A DNA stretch of 58,782 bases from Candidatus Pelagibacter communis (GTDB lineage Bacteria > Pseudomonadota > Alphaproteobacteria > Pelagibacterales > Pelagibacteraceae). The DNA lies in contig NZ_CVSI01000016.1 in NCBI RefSeq assembly GCF_001179985.1, positions 1-58,782 on the forward strand, read 5' to 3'. The notes beneath the pieces are model-generated. The model was not told the origin of the DNA and did no database searches. It saw only the letters and a list, made by a program, of their open reading frames with translations. The translations under genes were made by a program, and so were the position numbers. Shown here one piece after another: positions 18,442-26,530 of the stretch (its first letter is position 1; every line of letters starts with the position of its first letter).

Positions 18442-19331
18442 TGGATTGGGACAAGTTAAAAATATTTCATGCAGTTGCAGAAGCTGGTAGTTTTACAAGT
18501 GCAACAGTTAATCTAAATCTCAGTCAATCAGCAATAAGTAGACAAATTCAGGCTTTAGAGGAAGACTTGAAAGTAAAACTATTTGAGAGACACGCAAGAG
18601 GTCTTACTTTAACAGAAAATGGAGAATACGTATTCAAGACTGCCCATGAGGTAATTAGTAAGCTTAAAGAGGTCGAAACTTCACTTGGAGATCAAAAAAA
18701 TAAACCAAGTGGTAAACTAACTGTCACCACTGTTGTAAGTTTTGGAACAACATGGCTAACCCCAAGAATTCAAGAATTCATGCAACTAAATCCAGATATA
18801 GAAGTAGAACTTATTTTTGATGACAAAGAGCTAGATTTAAGCACTAGGCAAGCTGATATTGGTATTTTTATGAGAAGACCTAAACAATTGAATTACATTC
18901 AAAAAAAATTGATAGATATAAATTACCATATTTATGGTTCTCCAAAATATTTGGAAAAACATGGTTTTCCTAAAAGCACAAGTGACTTAAATAAACACTC
19001 TTTTATATCATTTGGAAGAGGCGCTCCTTCACCAGTTTATAATCCTGATTGGGCTTTAAAATTAGGTACTAAAGATAATAAAAAAAGGAAAACTGTGATG
19101 AAAGTTAACAGTGTTTATGGCTTATTGTTAGCCGTTCAAAGTGGAGTTGGATTAGCTGCTTTACCTGATTACATTACAGTAAATCAGCCAAATATTGTTA
19201 AAGTATTACCAAATATAGAGGGCCCAATAACAGAAGCCCATTTTGTTTACCCACAATCAATGAAAAATGTAGCAAGAGTTCAGGCTTTTAGAAACTTTTT
19301 ATATAGCAAAATCTCAGAGTGGGAGTTTTAA
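18441..19331 (+). CDS. LysR family transcriptional regulator
   Basis: 296 aa. Winged HTH at 1-60 (WDKLKIFHAVAEAGSFTSAT, then LNLSQSAISRQIQALEEDL) and a periplasmic-binding-like effector domain from about 90. One-base overlap with the acuI-like gene suggests it is co-regulated with that gene rather than divergent from its target, an unusual layout for LysR. A possible operator palindrome lies 7 nt after its stop. Target and ligand unknown. Confidence 0.88.
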   Translation: MDWDKLKIFHAVAEAGSFTSATVNLNLSQSAISRQIQALEEDLKVKLFERHARGLTLTENGEYVFKTAHEVISKLKEVETSLGDQKNKPSGKLTVTTVVSFGTTWLTPRIQEFMQLNPDIEVELIFDDKELDLSTRQADIGIFMRRPKQLNYIQKKLIDINYHIYGSPKYLEKHGFPKSTSDLNKHSFISFGRGAPSPVYNPDWALKLGTKDNKKRKTVMKVNSVYGLLLAVQSGVGLAALPDYITVNQPNIVKVLPNIEGPITEAHFVYPQSMKNVARVQAFRNFLYSKISEWEF

Positions 19332-19337
19332 TATCGC

Positions 19338-19353
19338 TTGACGCCTGCGTCAA
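19338..19353. promoter_or_regulatory. 16-bp perfect palindrome after lysR
   Basis: TTGACGCCTGCGTCAA is two 7-nt arms around CT. The 2-nt spacer is too short for a stable hairpin, so a protein-binding site is more likely than a terminator. Its first six bases would also serve as a -35 box. It lies just upstream of the Fur-box array. Confidence 0.4.
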
Positions 19354-19363
19354 TATATGCGAT

Positions 19364-19422
19364 TGATAATCATTATCATTGAGATTAATTATCATTTTCA
19401 ATGAGATTAATTCTCATTATCA
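19364..19422 (+). promoter_or_regulatory. array of three Fur-box-like operators
   Basis: TGATAATCATTATCA (19364-19378) is an exact match to the 7-1-7 Fur consensus TGATAATnATTATCA. Two weaker copies follow: TGAGATTAATTATCA (19380-19394, 12 of 14 consensus positions) and TGAGATTAATTCTCA (19402-19416), then a half-site ATTATCA ending at 19422. All lie in the 119 nt before the iron-binding protein gene. They predict iron-dependent repression of the transporter operon by a Fur-type protein. Confidence 0.8.
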
Positions 19423-19450
19423 ACAGTGCGGAAGAAGGGTAAATAAATAA

Positions 19451-20476
19451 ATGAAAAAACTTAGTATATATACAATACTTCTAACTTTCATTTCTAGTTT
19501 AACGATAGCTGCTGAAGTTAATATCTTTAATGCAAGACATTACAAAGCTGATGCAGAACTTTACAGTAAGTTCACAAACAAAACTGGAATCAAAGTTAAT
19601 TTAATAAACGGAAAAGCCGGAGCTCTCGAAAAAAGAATGATCGAAGAGGGAACAGATTCTTCCGCTGATCTTTACATCACTGCTGATGCTGGTCGATGTG
19701 GAGCATTCAAAGCAAAAGGAATGACGCAAAGTGGTCTAATTTCACCTGCAATAAAAGCAGCTGTTCCGTCAAACTTTAGAACAAACCATTGGACAGGAAT
19801 TGCTAAAAGAGCAAGAATTGTTTACTACGCTCCAGATAGAGTATCAGGTGCAGAGTTGTCAGGTTTAACTTATGAAAGTTTAGCTGATCCGAAATGGAAG
19901 GGTAGATTAGTAATTAGAGCATCAGGTAATATATATAATAAATCACTTGTAGCATCATTAGTTAAAAATAATGGTAAAAAAGCTACAGCTGATTGGGCAA
20001 AAGGTGTTGTTGCGAACATGGCTAGGACACCAACAGGAAATGACCGAGCTCAAATTATGGCAGTCGCTGCTGGGGAAGCAGATATTGCTGTTGCTAATAC
20101 ATATTATCTAGCATTAATGTTATCAGGAAACAAAGGAGCAGAGCAACAAGCTGCTGCAAAAAAAGTAAAAGCTTTCTTTCCCAACCAAAATGATAGAGGA
20201 ACACATATGAATATTAGTTGTGCTGCTTTAGTAAAAGGCGCACCTAATAAATCACATGCGATTAAACTTGTAGAGTTTTTATTAACTCCAGAAGCTCAAG
20301 AGCACTTTACAAATAATACTTTTGAGTTTCCAATGATCGATGGTGTTTCTCCAAGCCCGCTGGTTGTAAACAATATAGGATTAGATTTTAAACAAGATCT
20401 AAAAACTAAAGTTTCAAGTTATGGCGCTAAACAAGCTGATGCATTAGAGGTAATGACAGCAGCTGGTTGGAAATAA
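19451..20476 (+). CDS. fbpA: ferric iron ABC transporter, periplasmic binding protein
   Basis: 341 aa with signal peptide (about 1-20, cleavage near TIAA-EV). EVNIFNARHYKADAELY at the mature start and ADIAVANTYYLALML (about 210-224), with the paired Tyr that bind Fe(III), identify the FbpA/FutA/IdiA group. It captures Fe(III) in the periplasm for the permease and ATPase encoded downstream. Fur boxes upstream agree with the role. Confidence 0.9.
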   Translation: MKKLSIYTILLTFISSLTIAAEVNIFNARHYKADAELYSKFTNKTGIKVNLINGKAGALEKRMIEEGTDSSADLYITADAGRCGAFKAKGMTQSGLISPAIKAAVPSNFRTNHWTGIAKRARIVYYAPDRVSGAELSGLTYESLADPKWKGRLVIRASGNIYNKSLVASLVKNNGKKATADWAKGVVANMARTPTGNDRAQIMAVAAGEADIAVANTYYLALMLSGNKGAEQQAAAKKVKAFFPNQNDRGTHMNISCAALVKGAPNKSHAIKLVEFLLTPEAQEHFTNNTFEFPMIDGVSPSPLVVNNIGLDFKQDLKTKVSSYGAKQADALEVMTAAGWK

Positions 20477-20477
20477 T

Positions 20478-20648
20478 ATGGAAGATAAAAAAGAATTTAT
20501 TTCTGAAATTGATTATAATAAATCTTCTAAAGGATGCTCACCGTGTCTTTCAGAGTGTAAAAAAATCAATGACAGAATAAATAAAAGAAATTTATCTGAT
20601 ATTAAAGATAAGGAGGTTCCGCACATCCTAAAAGTTTTTGATTTTTAG
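20478..20648 (+). CDS. 56-aa Cys-rich microprotein in the iron operon
   Basis: ATG 1 nt after the fbpA stop opens a 56-codon frame ending in TAG. It is soluble and charged, with a CSPCLSEC cluster (residues 20-27: CxxCxxxC) and KEVPHILKVFDF at the end. No family is recognised. Three closely spaced Cys in an iron-uptake operon suggest a metal or Fe-S binding role, which is an inference. The tight spacing argues for translation coupled to fbpA. Confidence 0.6.
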   Translation: MEDKKEFISEIDYNKSSKGCSPCLSECKKINDRINKRNLSDIKDKEVPHILKVFDF

Positions 20649-20662
20649 ATAATTTCTTGATT

Positions 20663-20695
20663 ATATGCCAATGGACATCTCCTCTATGGGCATAT
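20663..20695 (+). other. inverted repeat between microprotein and fbpB
   Basis: ATATGCC (20663-20669) pairs with GGCATAT (20689-20695) around a 19 nt loop that contains CTCCTC. The 78 nt gap holds no gene. It has no U-run, so it is not a standard terminator; it could be an mRNA stability or attenuation element that lowers permease relative to binding protein expression. Confidence 0.3.
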
Positions 20696-20726
20696 TTAAT
20701 TTCATGATTATAAGGCGGATTATAAT

Positions 20727-22340
20727 ATGAAAAAATTTAATATTTGGTACCTAAGCTCTTTTCTCATCTCTTTTGTAATTTTAATTCCTATAGCAACTGT
20801 TTCTTTCAGTTTTTTTGAGGAGACAACAGAATATTACAAAATTTTAAAAGAAACTTTTTTAGTAGAATATATATATAATTCTGCAACCTTATTACTTGGA
20901 GTTTTAATTTTAACTTTTATTTTTGGAACAGGTACAGCTTATCTTGTTTCTTTTTATGTCTTTCCAGGAAGTAATTTTTTTAAATGGGCTTTAATATTAT
21001 CTTTTGCTGTTCCTCCGTATATTTATGCGTACTCTATTTTTGCTTTCTTTGATAATTATGGAACAGCTTTTACCATTCTCAAAAATTTATTTGGTGAGGG
21101 GGAATACAATAAACACATACCGAAATTTAGTGGCATGTTTGGAGCGATATTATCATTATCCTTTTCTTTATTTGCCTATGTCTATATTTTAGCTAGAGCT
21201 TCTTTTTTATATCAATCTCAAAATTTAATAGACCTTAGTAAAAATTTGGGATTTTCTAAAATAAGGGCTTTTTTAAAGGTTATTTTACCATCTGCTAGGC
21301 CCGCAATAGTTGCTGGATTGTCATTAGTAGCAATGGAAACTTTAGCAGAATTTGGTGCTGTAGACTTCTTTTCAATAAACACCCTTACAACTGGAATATA
21401 TAATTCATGGATAACATTTGATGACCTTGCATTTGCAAATAGACTTTCATTCTTTTTGTTATTATTTATTTTTGCTTTATTCATTTTAGAAAATTTATCA
21501 AGAAAACAAGCAAAATATCATTCAAACTCATCGAGCAGATTTAAACAACGAGAGAAATATAAATTAGATGGAGGAAAAAGTTTTTTGGCATTTTTATTTT
21601 GCTTTGTAATATTTTTTTTAAGTTTCATATTTCCATCTAGTCAAATGTTGTATTGGACAATTATTTATTCTGATAATCTTTTTGATTTAGAAGTATTAAG
21701 TCTAATATACAATACCATATATTTAGTTTTTTTATCAAGTTTAGCACTTATCATTTTTTCATTTATATCTAATTACGGAATGAGGGTTTCAAAAAGCAAA
21801 CCATTAAATGTGATGAATACTCTGTCAATATCCGGATATGCAATACCTGGTGTAATCTTAGCAATTGCATTTATTACTTTTATCGCATGGTTTGATAATA
21901 ATTTTGTAAAATTATTTGGATTTGAATCTATCAAAAAAGTATTTTTTGGTTCAATACTAGGACTTGTTATAGTTTATTTTATTAGATTTTACTCATTAGC
22001 GTGTAACGGTATAAAGTCAGGGTACGAAAAAATTAACCTTTCTGTTGATGAAAGTGCATATTTACTAGGTTATTCGAAAATTAGAACATTTGTTAATATA
22101 CATATACCTTATTTAAGAAATTCAGTTTTGTTTGTAGCAATTTTAATTTCTCTAGAAATAATTAGGGAGTTGCCAATTACTTTAATTTTAAGACCATTTA
22201 ACTTTGAGACATTCGCAACTACTGCATATATATATGCATCTGAGGATTTATTAGAGGCAGCTGCAGCACCGTCTTTATTTTTAATCTTAATTGCCAGTGT
22301 ATTTATTTTGTCAACATCTAAGTTTATATTACGAGATTAA
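20727..22340 (+). CDS. fbpB: ferric iron ABC transporter permease
   Basis: 537 aa with about 12 membrane helices in two halves, the normal form of FbpB/SfuB permeases, each half with one binding-protein-dependent transport loop (IDLSKNLGFSKIRAFLKVILP near 170; ESAYLLGYSKIRTFVNIHIP near 450) that docks the ATPase. It forms the inner-membrane channel for Fe(III). It is followed directly (0 nt) by the ATPase gene. Confidence 0.9.
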   Translation: MKKFNIWYLSSFLISFVILIPIATVSFSFFEETTEYYKILKETFLVEYIYNSATLLLGVLILTFIFGTGTAYLVSFYVFPGSNFFKWALILSFAVPPYIYAYSIFAFFDNYGTAFTILKNLFGEGEYNKHIPKFSGMFGAILSLSFSLFAYVYILARASFLYQSQNLIDLSKNLGFSKIRAFLKVILPSARPAIVAGLSLVAMETLAEFGAVDFFSINTLTTGIYNSWITFDDLAFANRLSFFLLLFIFALFILENLSRKQAKYHSNSSSRFKQREKYKLDGGKSFLAFLFCFVIFFLSFIFPSSQMLYWTIIYSDNLFDLEVLSLIYNTIYLVFLSSLALIIFSFISNYGMRVSKSKPLNVMNTLSISGYAIPGVILAIAFITFIAWFDNNFVKLFGFESIKKVFFGSILGLVIVYFIRFYSLACNGIKSGYEKINLSVDESAYLLGYSKIRTFVNIHIPYLRNSVLFVAILISLEIIRELPITLILRPFNFETFATTAYIYASEDLLEAAAAPSLFLILIASVFILSTSKFILRD

Positions 22341-23396
22341 ATGAAAAATATTTTTGAAATTAAAAACGTAAATTTTTCAGTGGATGGAATTGAAAAAGTA
22401 AAAAACGTCTCTTTTTCTATTGAAAATGAGGGAGATATAATTTGTTTATTAGGACCTTCAGGCATAGGCAAAACTACAATTTTAAGAACTATCGCAGGGC
22501 TTGAAAAAATTAATAAAGGTGAAATTTTTTTAAAAGGTCAATTAATTTCTTCAAAAGATAATCATGTCGAACCAGAAAATAGAAATATATCATTAGCTTT
22601 TCAGGATAATTGTTTATTCCCTCACTACACTGTAGAAAAAAATATTCAAATAGCTGTAAATAAGAATAAAAATAAAACTAAAAAAATTAGTCCTGATTTT
22701 ATAATTAAATTGTTAAATTTAAATAATGTCTTAAAAAAATTTCCTCATCAAATAAGTGCTGGTGAAGCTCAACGTGTTTCTCTAGCGAGATCACTAGTAT
22801 TTGAACCAGACTTATTACTTTTAGATGAGCCACTGTCAAACGTTGATCAAAGCTTTAAGGAAGAAATACAAATACAATTAAAAAAAATCCTAAAAAACCT
22901 TAAAATAACAACAATTGTAGTAACCCACGACTCATATGAAGCTTTTTATTTAGGTAATAAATGTGGGGTTGTTTTAGATGAAAAATTAAAACAGTTTGAT
23001 GATCCTTATAAAGTCTACCATTATCCAAATTCTGTTAGTGTAGTTAACTTTTTAAATAGAGGAATTTTGATACCAGCCAAAGTCACCGGAAAAAACACAT
23101 TAGAAAATGATGATTTAGGTACTATTGAAGGTAAATTTGTTAAACCTGCTGAAATAGGTTCAAATGTTAAATTACTTTTGCAACCCGAAGATCTTATTCA
23201 TGACGATAAAAGTAACTTAAAATTTGATGTGGTAGACAGAAAATTTAGAGGGACAAACTTTATTTATACTCTTAGAACAGAAAAGGGTAATTTAATACCA
23301 GTTTTCGTTCACTCTCACCATATTCACCAACATGATATAGATGAAAAATTTGGTATAAAAAAACCGGTTTATATTGATCATTTAGTTTGCTTTTAA
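22341..23396 (+). CDS. fbpC: ferric iron ABC transporter ATPase
   Basis: 351 aa. Walker A GPSGIGKTT (about 38-46), signature ISAGEAQRVSLARSL (SAGEA in place of the usual LSGGQ), Walker B LLLLDEPLSNVD, and H-loop VVTHD. A C-terminal TOBE-like regulatory domain follows from about 240. It energises uptake with the upstream permease. It ends 1 nt from the convergent regulator gene. Confidence 0.9.
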   Translation: MKNIFEIKNVNFSVDGIEKVKNVSFSIENEGDIICLLGPSGIGKTTILRTIAGLEKINKGEIFLKGQLISSKDNHVEPENRNISLAFQDNCLFPHYTVEKNIQIAVNKNKNKTKKISPDFIIKLLNLNNVLKKFPHQISAGEAQRVSLARSLVFEPDLLLLDEPLSNVDQSFKEEIQIQLKKILKNLKITTIVVTHDSYEAFYLGNKCGVVLDEKLKQFDDPYKVYHYPNSVSVVNFLNRGILIPAKVTGKNTLENDDLGTIEGKFVKPAEIGSNVKLLLQPEDLIHDDKSNLKFDVVDRKFRGTNFIYTLRTEKGNLIPVFVHSHHIHQHDIDEKFGIKKPVYIDHLVCF

Positions 23397-23397
23397 A

Positions 23398-24828
23398 TTA
23401 TTTATCTGTCTTGACATAAACCGAAACACCTCTTGTATCTATATCCACATCAAATTTTTTATGAAGAGGAGGAAATGCCCTTTGAGAACAATCTAATCTA
23501 TCACAAGTTCTACATGATACACCAATCGGTATTTCGGTTTTTTTATCATTTAAGTTTAAATTTTCTGTATATACAAAGTCCTTTGCGTATTTCGCCTCAC
23601 AACCTAATCCAATAGACAGCATACTTTTCTTTCTTCCGTATCTACCAACACCTTTCTCTACTGTTTTTGCAATACAAACATATTTTTTTCCATTACTCAT
23701 TTTACTTACAGCTGCTTGAATGACACCTGGTCTAGTAAAGGCTGAATAGACGTTCCATCTAGGACATGCTCCACCGTATCTTGGTATTTCAATACCAGAC
23801 AAAGAAAATCTTTTTGATATGTTTCCAGCTATATCTACTCTTAACATATGAAAAGGTATACCAGGTAACTTAGGATCCTGCAGACAAGTTACTCTATGTG
23901 CCACTTGTTCAAAAGACGTAGCAAATGTATTTTGTAGTAATTCCAAATCATATTTTAATTTTTTACATTCAGAATGAAATAATTTGTAGGGCATCAATAT
24001 AGCTGCAGCACAATAATTTAATAAGGCTATTTTTGTTAATCTTTTTGCCTCATCTGAGGGAAATTTAAATTCTGATAAATACTCATTAATTTCATTTATA
24101 GCTCCTTCCTGTGCTATTTGAGCAGCAGCATGTAATTTTTTTGTCTCTAATGAATTATATTCGCTTAATAAAAGTTCTTTATTATTTTTGTTAAAAATTT
24201 TTGAAAATGGTTTTCCTTCTTCCGGAATAATATCTTTAACATTAATTGAATACTCTGTTTTTAAAAAATCACAAAGAGCAACATATCTAGTTCTATTGTT
24301 TAATTGTACTTTATTAAAAATTTTATTTGCAAACTCTTCAAGTTTTGGAAAATAATTTTTTTTCTCTTGTAAAAAATCTGATATTACTTCACCCGGAAAT
24401 GAAGTCTTACGGCTGTCAATTATTTTACCTGAAAGTGTTTCAACTTTACTTATAATTTCATGGTCTTTTTGTTTATAATTATCTCCTAGTTTGATCAAAG
24501 CTCTTGCTATCTTAGGGTTAGTATTTACAAGATCTTTCACTTCAGGACCAAGAATATCTAGATCTTCAAATAATTGATCATCTAACAATTCTGAAATATC
24601 ATTCACTAAATTTAAATCTGATTTATTTGTTAAATCTGATAATTCTATTTTGAGCTCTTCACAAACTTTAAGAAGTAGATCTCCATCGATTTTTCTTTTA
24701 CCACTTTCTATTAAATTGAGGTAACTAGGTGAAATTCCTAGTTGCTCAGCTAGTTTGTTAGCTTGAAGTCCCAATTGTCTCCTAAAAGACTTGATTTTTG
24801 GGCCTATTTTTACATCTAATTGACTCAT
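23398..24828 (-). CDS. XRE-type regulator of the ScfR/RamB family
   Basis: 476 aa. HTH_3 domain at about 10-65 (LGLQANKLAEQLGISPSYLN), an IrrE/ImmA-like middle region, and a C-terminal domain with CRTCDRLDCSQRAFPP. This three-part form is the short-chain fatty acyl regulator family (ScfR, PrpC-type regulators, RamB). RamB of Corynebacterium controls isocitrate lyase and malate synthase; here the divergent neighbour is isocitrate lyase and the shared spacer holds TTTGTAAA-type repeats. I infer acetyl- or propionyl-CoA responsive control of aceA and of itself. Confidence 0.85.
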   Translation of the reverse strand: MSQLDVKIGPKIKSFRRQLGLQANKLAEQLGISPSYLNLIESGKRKIDGDLLLKVCEELKIELSDLTNKSDLNLVNDISELLDDQLFEDLDILGPEVKDLVNTNPKIARALIKLGDNYKQKDHEIISKVETLSGKIIDSRKTSFPGEVISDFLQEKKNYFPKLEEFANKIFNKVQLNNRTRYVALCDFLKTEYSINVKDIIPEEGKPFSKIFNKNNKELLLSEYNSLETKKLHAAAQIAQEGAINEINEYLSEFKFPSDEAKRLTKIALLNYCAAAILMPYKLFHSECKKLKYDLELLQNTFATSFEQVAHRVTCLQDPKLPGIPFHMLRVDIAGNISKRFSLSGIEIPRYGGACPRWNVYSAFTRPGVIQAAVSKMSNGKKYVCIAKTVEKGVGRYGRKKSMLSIGLGCEAKYAKDFVYTENLNLNDKKTEIPIGVSCRTCDRLDCSQRAFPPLHKKFDVDIDTRGVSVYVKTDK

Positions 24829-24847
24829 AATTTTCTATTTGTAAATT

Positions 24848-24867
24848 TTGTAAATAATAATTTACAA
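24848..24867. promoter_or_regulatory. operator-like inverted repeat, regulator-proximal
   Basis: TTGTAAAT - AATA - ATTTACAA is a perfect inverted repeat, preceded by a third TTTGTAAA copy at 24839-24846. It lies 20 nt before the regulator's start codon, where it could mediate autoregulation. The half-site resembles the TTTGCAAA core reported for RamB operators. Confidence 0.6.
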
Positions 24868-24912
24868 TAAATTTATTGATTTTACAAGTATTATTAAGTT
24901 ATTTATAGATTT

Positions 24913-24941
24913 TGTAAACTTTGTAAATTATAAAGTTTACA
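24913..24941. promoter_or_regulatory. operator-like inverted repeat, aceA-proximal
   Basis: TGTAAACTTT (24913-24922) and AAAGTTTACA (24932-24941) are perfect inverted arms; the 9 nt centre GTAAATTAT supplies another partial TTTGTAAA unit. The last base is the A of the ATG of the 54-aa ORF, so a bound protein would cover its start. Same half-site as the regulator-proximal repeat. Confidence 0.6.
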
Positions 24942-25105
24942 TGAACAACAAAAACAAAATAAAAAATCAAGTAAATAAGGCTTTAAATTCTGACCATGAG
25001 AATCAAAATCACTCTGACAACTCTGGCATTTATTTAAGAGATGATCATTGCGATTGGGGTTCAAGTGGAATGAATGAGTTTACTAAAGAGTATAATAGTA
25101 ACTAA
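24941..25105 (+). CDS. 54-aa ORF between regulator and aceA
   Basis: 54 codons, start ATG, stop TAA, followed after 39 nt by aceA. It is polar with a His/Asp/Asn-rich middle (SDHENQNHSDNSG) and a denser C-terminal half (YLRDDHCDWGSSGMNEF). No ribosome site precedes it and its ATG touches an operator arm, so the mRNA would be nearly leaderless. It could be a leader peptide or microprotein; I recognise no family. Confidence 0.45.
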   Translation: MNNKNKIKNQVNKALNSDHENQNHSDNSGIYLRDDHCDWGSSGMNEFTKEYNSN

Positions 25106-25144
25106 TTTTAAAGTCTTAATTATTAATTATTTCTAAGGAAAAAA

Positions 25145-26422
25145 ATGAGCTCCGAGTCTAAGATATCATATGACCTAAAAAGATTTGCTGGAGTAAAAAG
25201 AGATTATACCCCGGAAGATGTAGAAAGATTAAGAGGATCTATAAAAATAGAATATTCGATGTGCAAACATCAATCTCAAAAATTGTGGAGATTGTTAAAC
25301 TCCGAGCCTTACGTTAATACATTAGGTTCGTTGTCTGGAAATCACGCAGTCCAGCATGCAAAAGCTGGCCTTAAAGCAATTTACCTAAGTGGATGGCAAG
25401 TGGCAGCAGATGCTAATAGCGCAGGTGAAATGTATCCAGATCAATCATTATATCCATATGACAGTGCCCCAAAACTTGTAGAGTCAATGAATAATGCTTT
25501 GATGAGAGCTGATCAAATTCAGCACATGGAAATCAATGATGGTCAAATGAAATCTAAAGACAGAGTTGATTATATGTTACCGATAATTGCTGATGGTGAA
25601 GCTGGATTTGGTGGACCACTTAATGTTTTTGAGTTAGCTAAAAAATTTATAAAAGCTGGCGCTGCTGGAGTTCATTTTGAGGACCAGCTAGCAAGTGAGA
25701 AAAAATGCGGACATATGGGAGGAAAAGTATTGGTTCCAACAAGTACAATGATAAAAAATTTAAAAGCCGCTAGGTTAGCTGCTGATATTGCCGATGTTCC
25801 TTTGATAATTTTAGCAAGAACAGATGCTAATGCAGCAAAATTAATTACAAACGATCATGATGAAAACGACAAACCATTTTTAACTGGTGAAAGATCACCA
25901 GAAGGATTTTATTATGTTAAACACGGAATTGATCAAGCAATATCTAGAGGACTTGCATATGCACCATACTCTGACTTAATTTGGTGTGAGACAGCAACTC
26001 CAAATTTGGAAGAAGCTAAAAAATTTGCTGACGCAATACACAATAAATTTCCAGGTAAATTACTAGCTTATAACTGCTCTCCATCTTTTAATTGGAAAAA
26101 ACATTTGTCTGACTCTGAAATTGCAACTTTTCAACAAAAAATTAGTGCGATGGGATATAAATTCCAATTCATCACACTTGCGGGCTTTCATACGCAAAAT
26201 ATTGCAATTTTTGAATTAGCAGAAAAGTATAAAAAAGAAGGAATGACCGCATATTCAAGAATTCAAGAGCAGGAATTTGCTAGAGAAAAAGACGGATACA
26301 CTAGTGTTAAACATCAAAGAGAAGTTGGAACATCATATTTTGATGCTGTTTCAAATACGATTAGTGGTGGAAAGAGTTCTACAACTGCCATGGAAGGTTC
26401 AACGGAAAAAGAGCAATTTTAA
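25145..26422 (+). CDS. aceA: isocitrate lyase
   Basis: 425 aa. [14 protein letters not shown] carries the catalytic Cys, and [24 protein letters not shown] and [11 protein letters not shown] are family motifs. It splits isocitrate into glyoxylate and succinate, the first step of the glyoxylate bypass for growth on C2 compounds. A ribosome site AAGGAA lies 6 nt before the ATG. No malate synthase gene is in the window. Confidence 0.95.
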   Translation: MSSESKISYDLKRFAGVKRDYTPEDVERLRGSIKIEYSMCKHQSQKLWRLLNSEPYVNTLGSLSGNHAVQHAKAGLKAIYLSGWQVAADANSAGEMYPDQSLYPYDSAPKLVESMNNALMRADQIQHMEINDGQMKSKDRVDYMLPIIADGEAGFGGPLNVFELAKKFIKAGAAGVHFEDQLASEKKCGHMGGKVLVPTSTMIKNLKAARLAADIADVPLIILARTDANAAKLITNDHDENDKPFLTGERSPEGFYYVKHGIDQAISRGLAYAPYSDLIWCETATPNLEEAKKFADAIHNKFPGKLLAYNCSPSFNWKKHLSDSEIATFQQKISAMGYKFQFITLAGFHTQNIAIFELAEKYKKEGMTAYSRIQEQEFAREKDGYTSVKHQREVGTSYFDAVSNTISGGKSSTTAMEGSTEKEQF

Positions 26423-26456
26423 ATTAATTATTTACAATCAAAAAATATTTATATAA

Positions 26457-26530
26457 ATTTATTCAATGGGGTGCTGTTAAGGCTGAGAAATACCCATTGA
26501 ACCTGTCCGGTAATTCAGAAAGGGATAAAT
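26457..26530 (+). promoter_or_regulatory. compact TPP riboswitch overlapping the thiV start
   Basis: Conserved TPP-aptamer blocks are present: GGGGTGC, GGCTGAGAAATACCC, GAACCTG and AAGGGA. Stem P2 is long (TCAATGGG 26463-26470 with CCCATTGA 26493-26500). P1 can form between ATTTAT (26457-26462) and ATAAAT (26525-26530), which includes the first two bases of the ATG at 26529; AGGGA in the 3' aptamer is also the ribosome site. Ligand binding should therefore block translation directly. The P3 and P5 arms are shortened compared with the usual aptamer. Confidence 0.9.

Noticed and set aside
19332..19450. Glycine- or SAM-type riboswitch in a SAR11-like genome
   Set aside because: I looked at the longer gaps for these aptamers, which occur in this group, but only the TPP aptamer at 26457-26530 shows conserved blocks.
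20610..20617. A perfect Shine-Dalgarno-like AAGGAGGT inside the 56-aa ORF
   Set aside because: No ATG, GTG or TTG follows at a usable distance in a lasting frame; probably a chance codon run (KDKEV).
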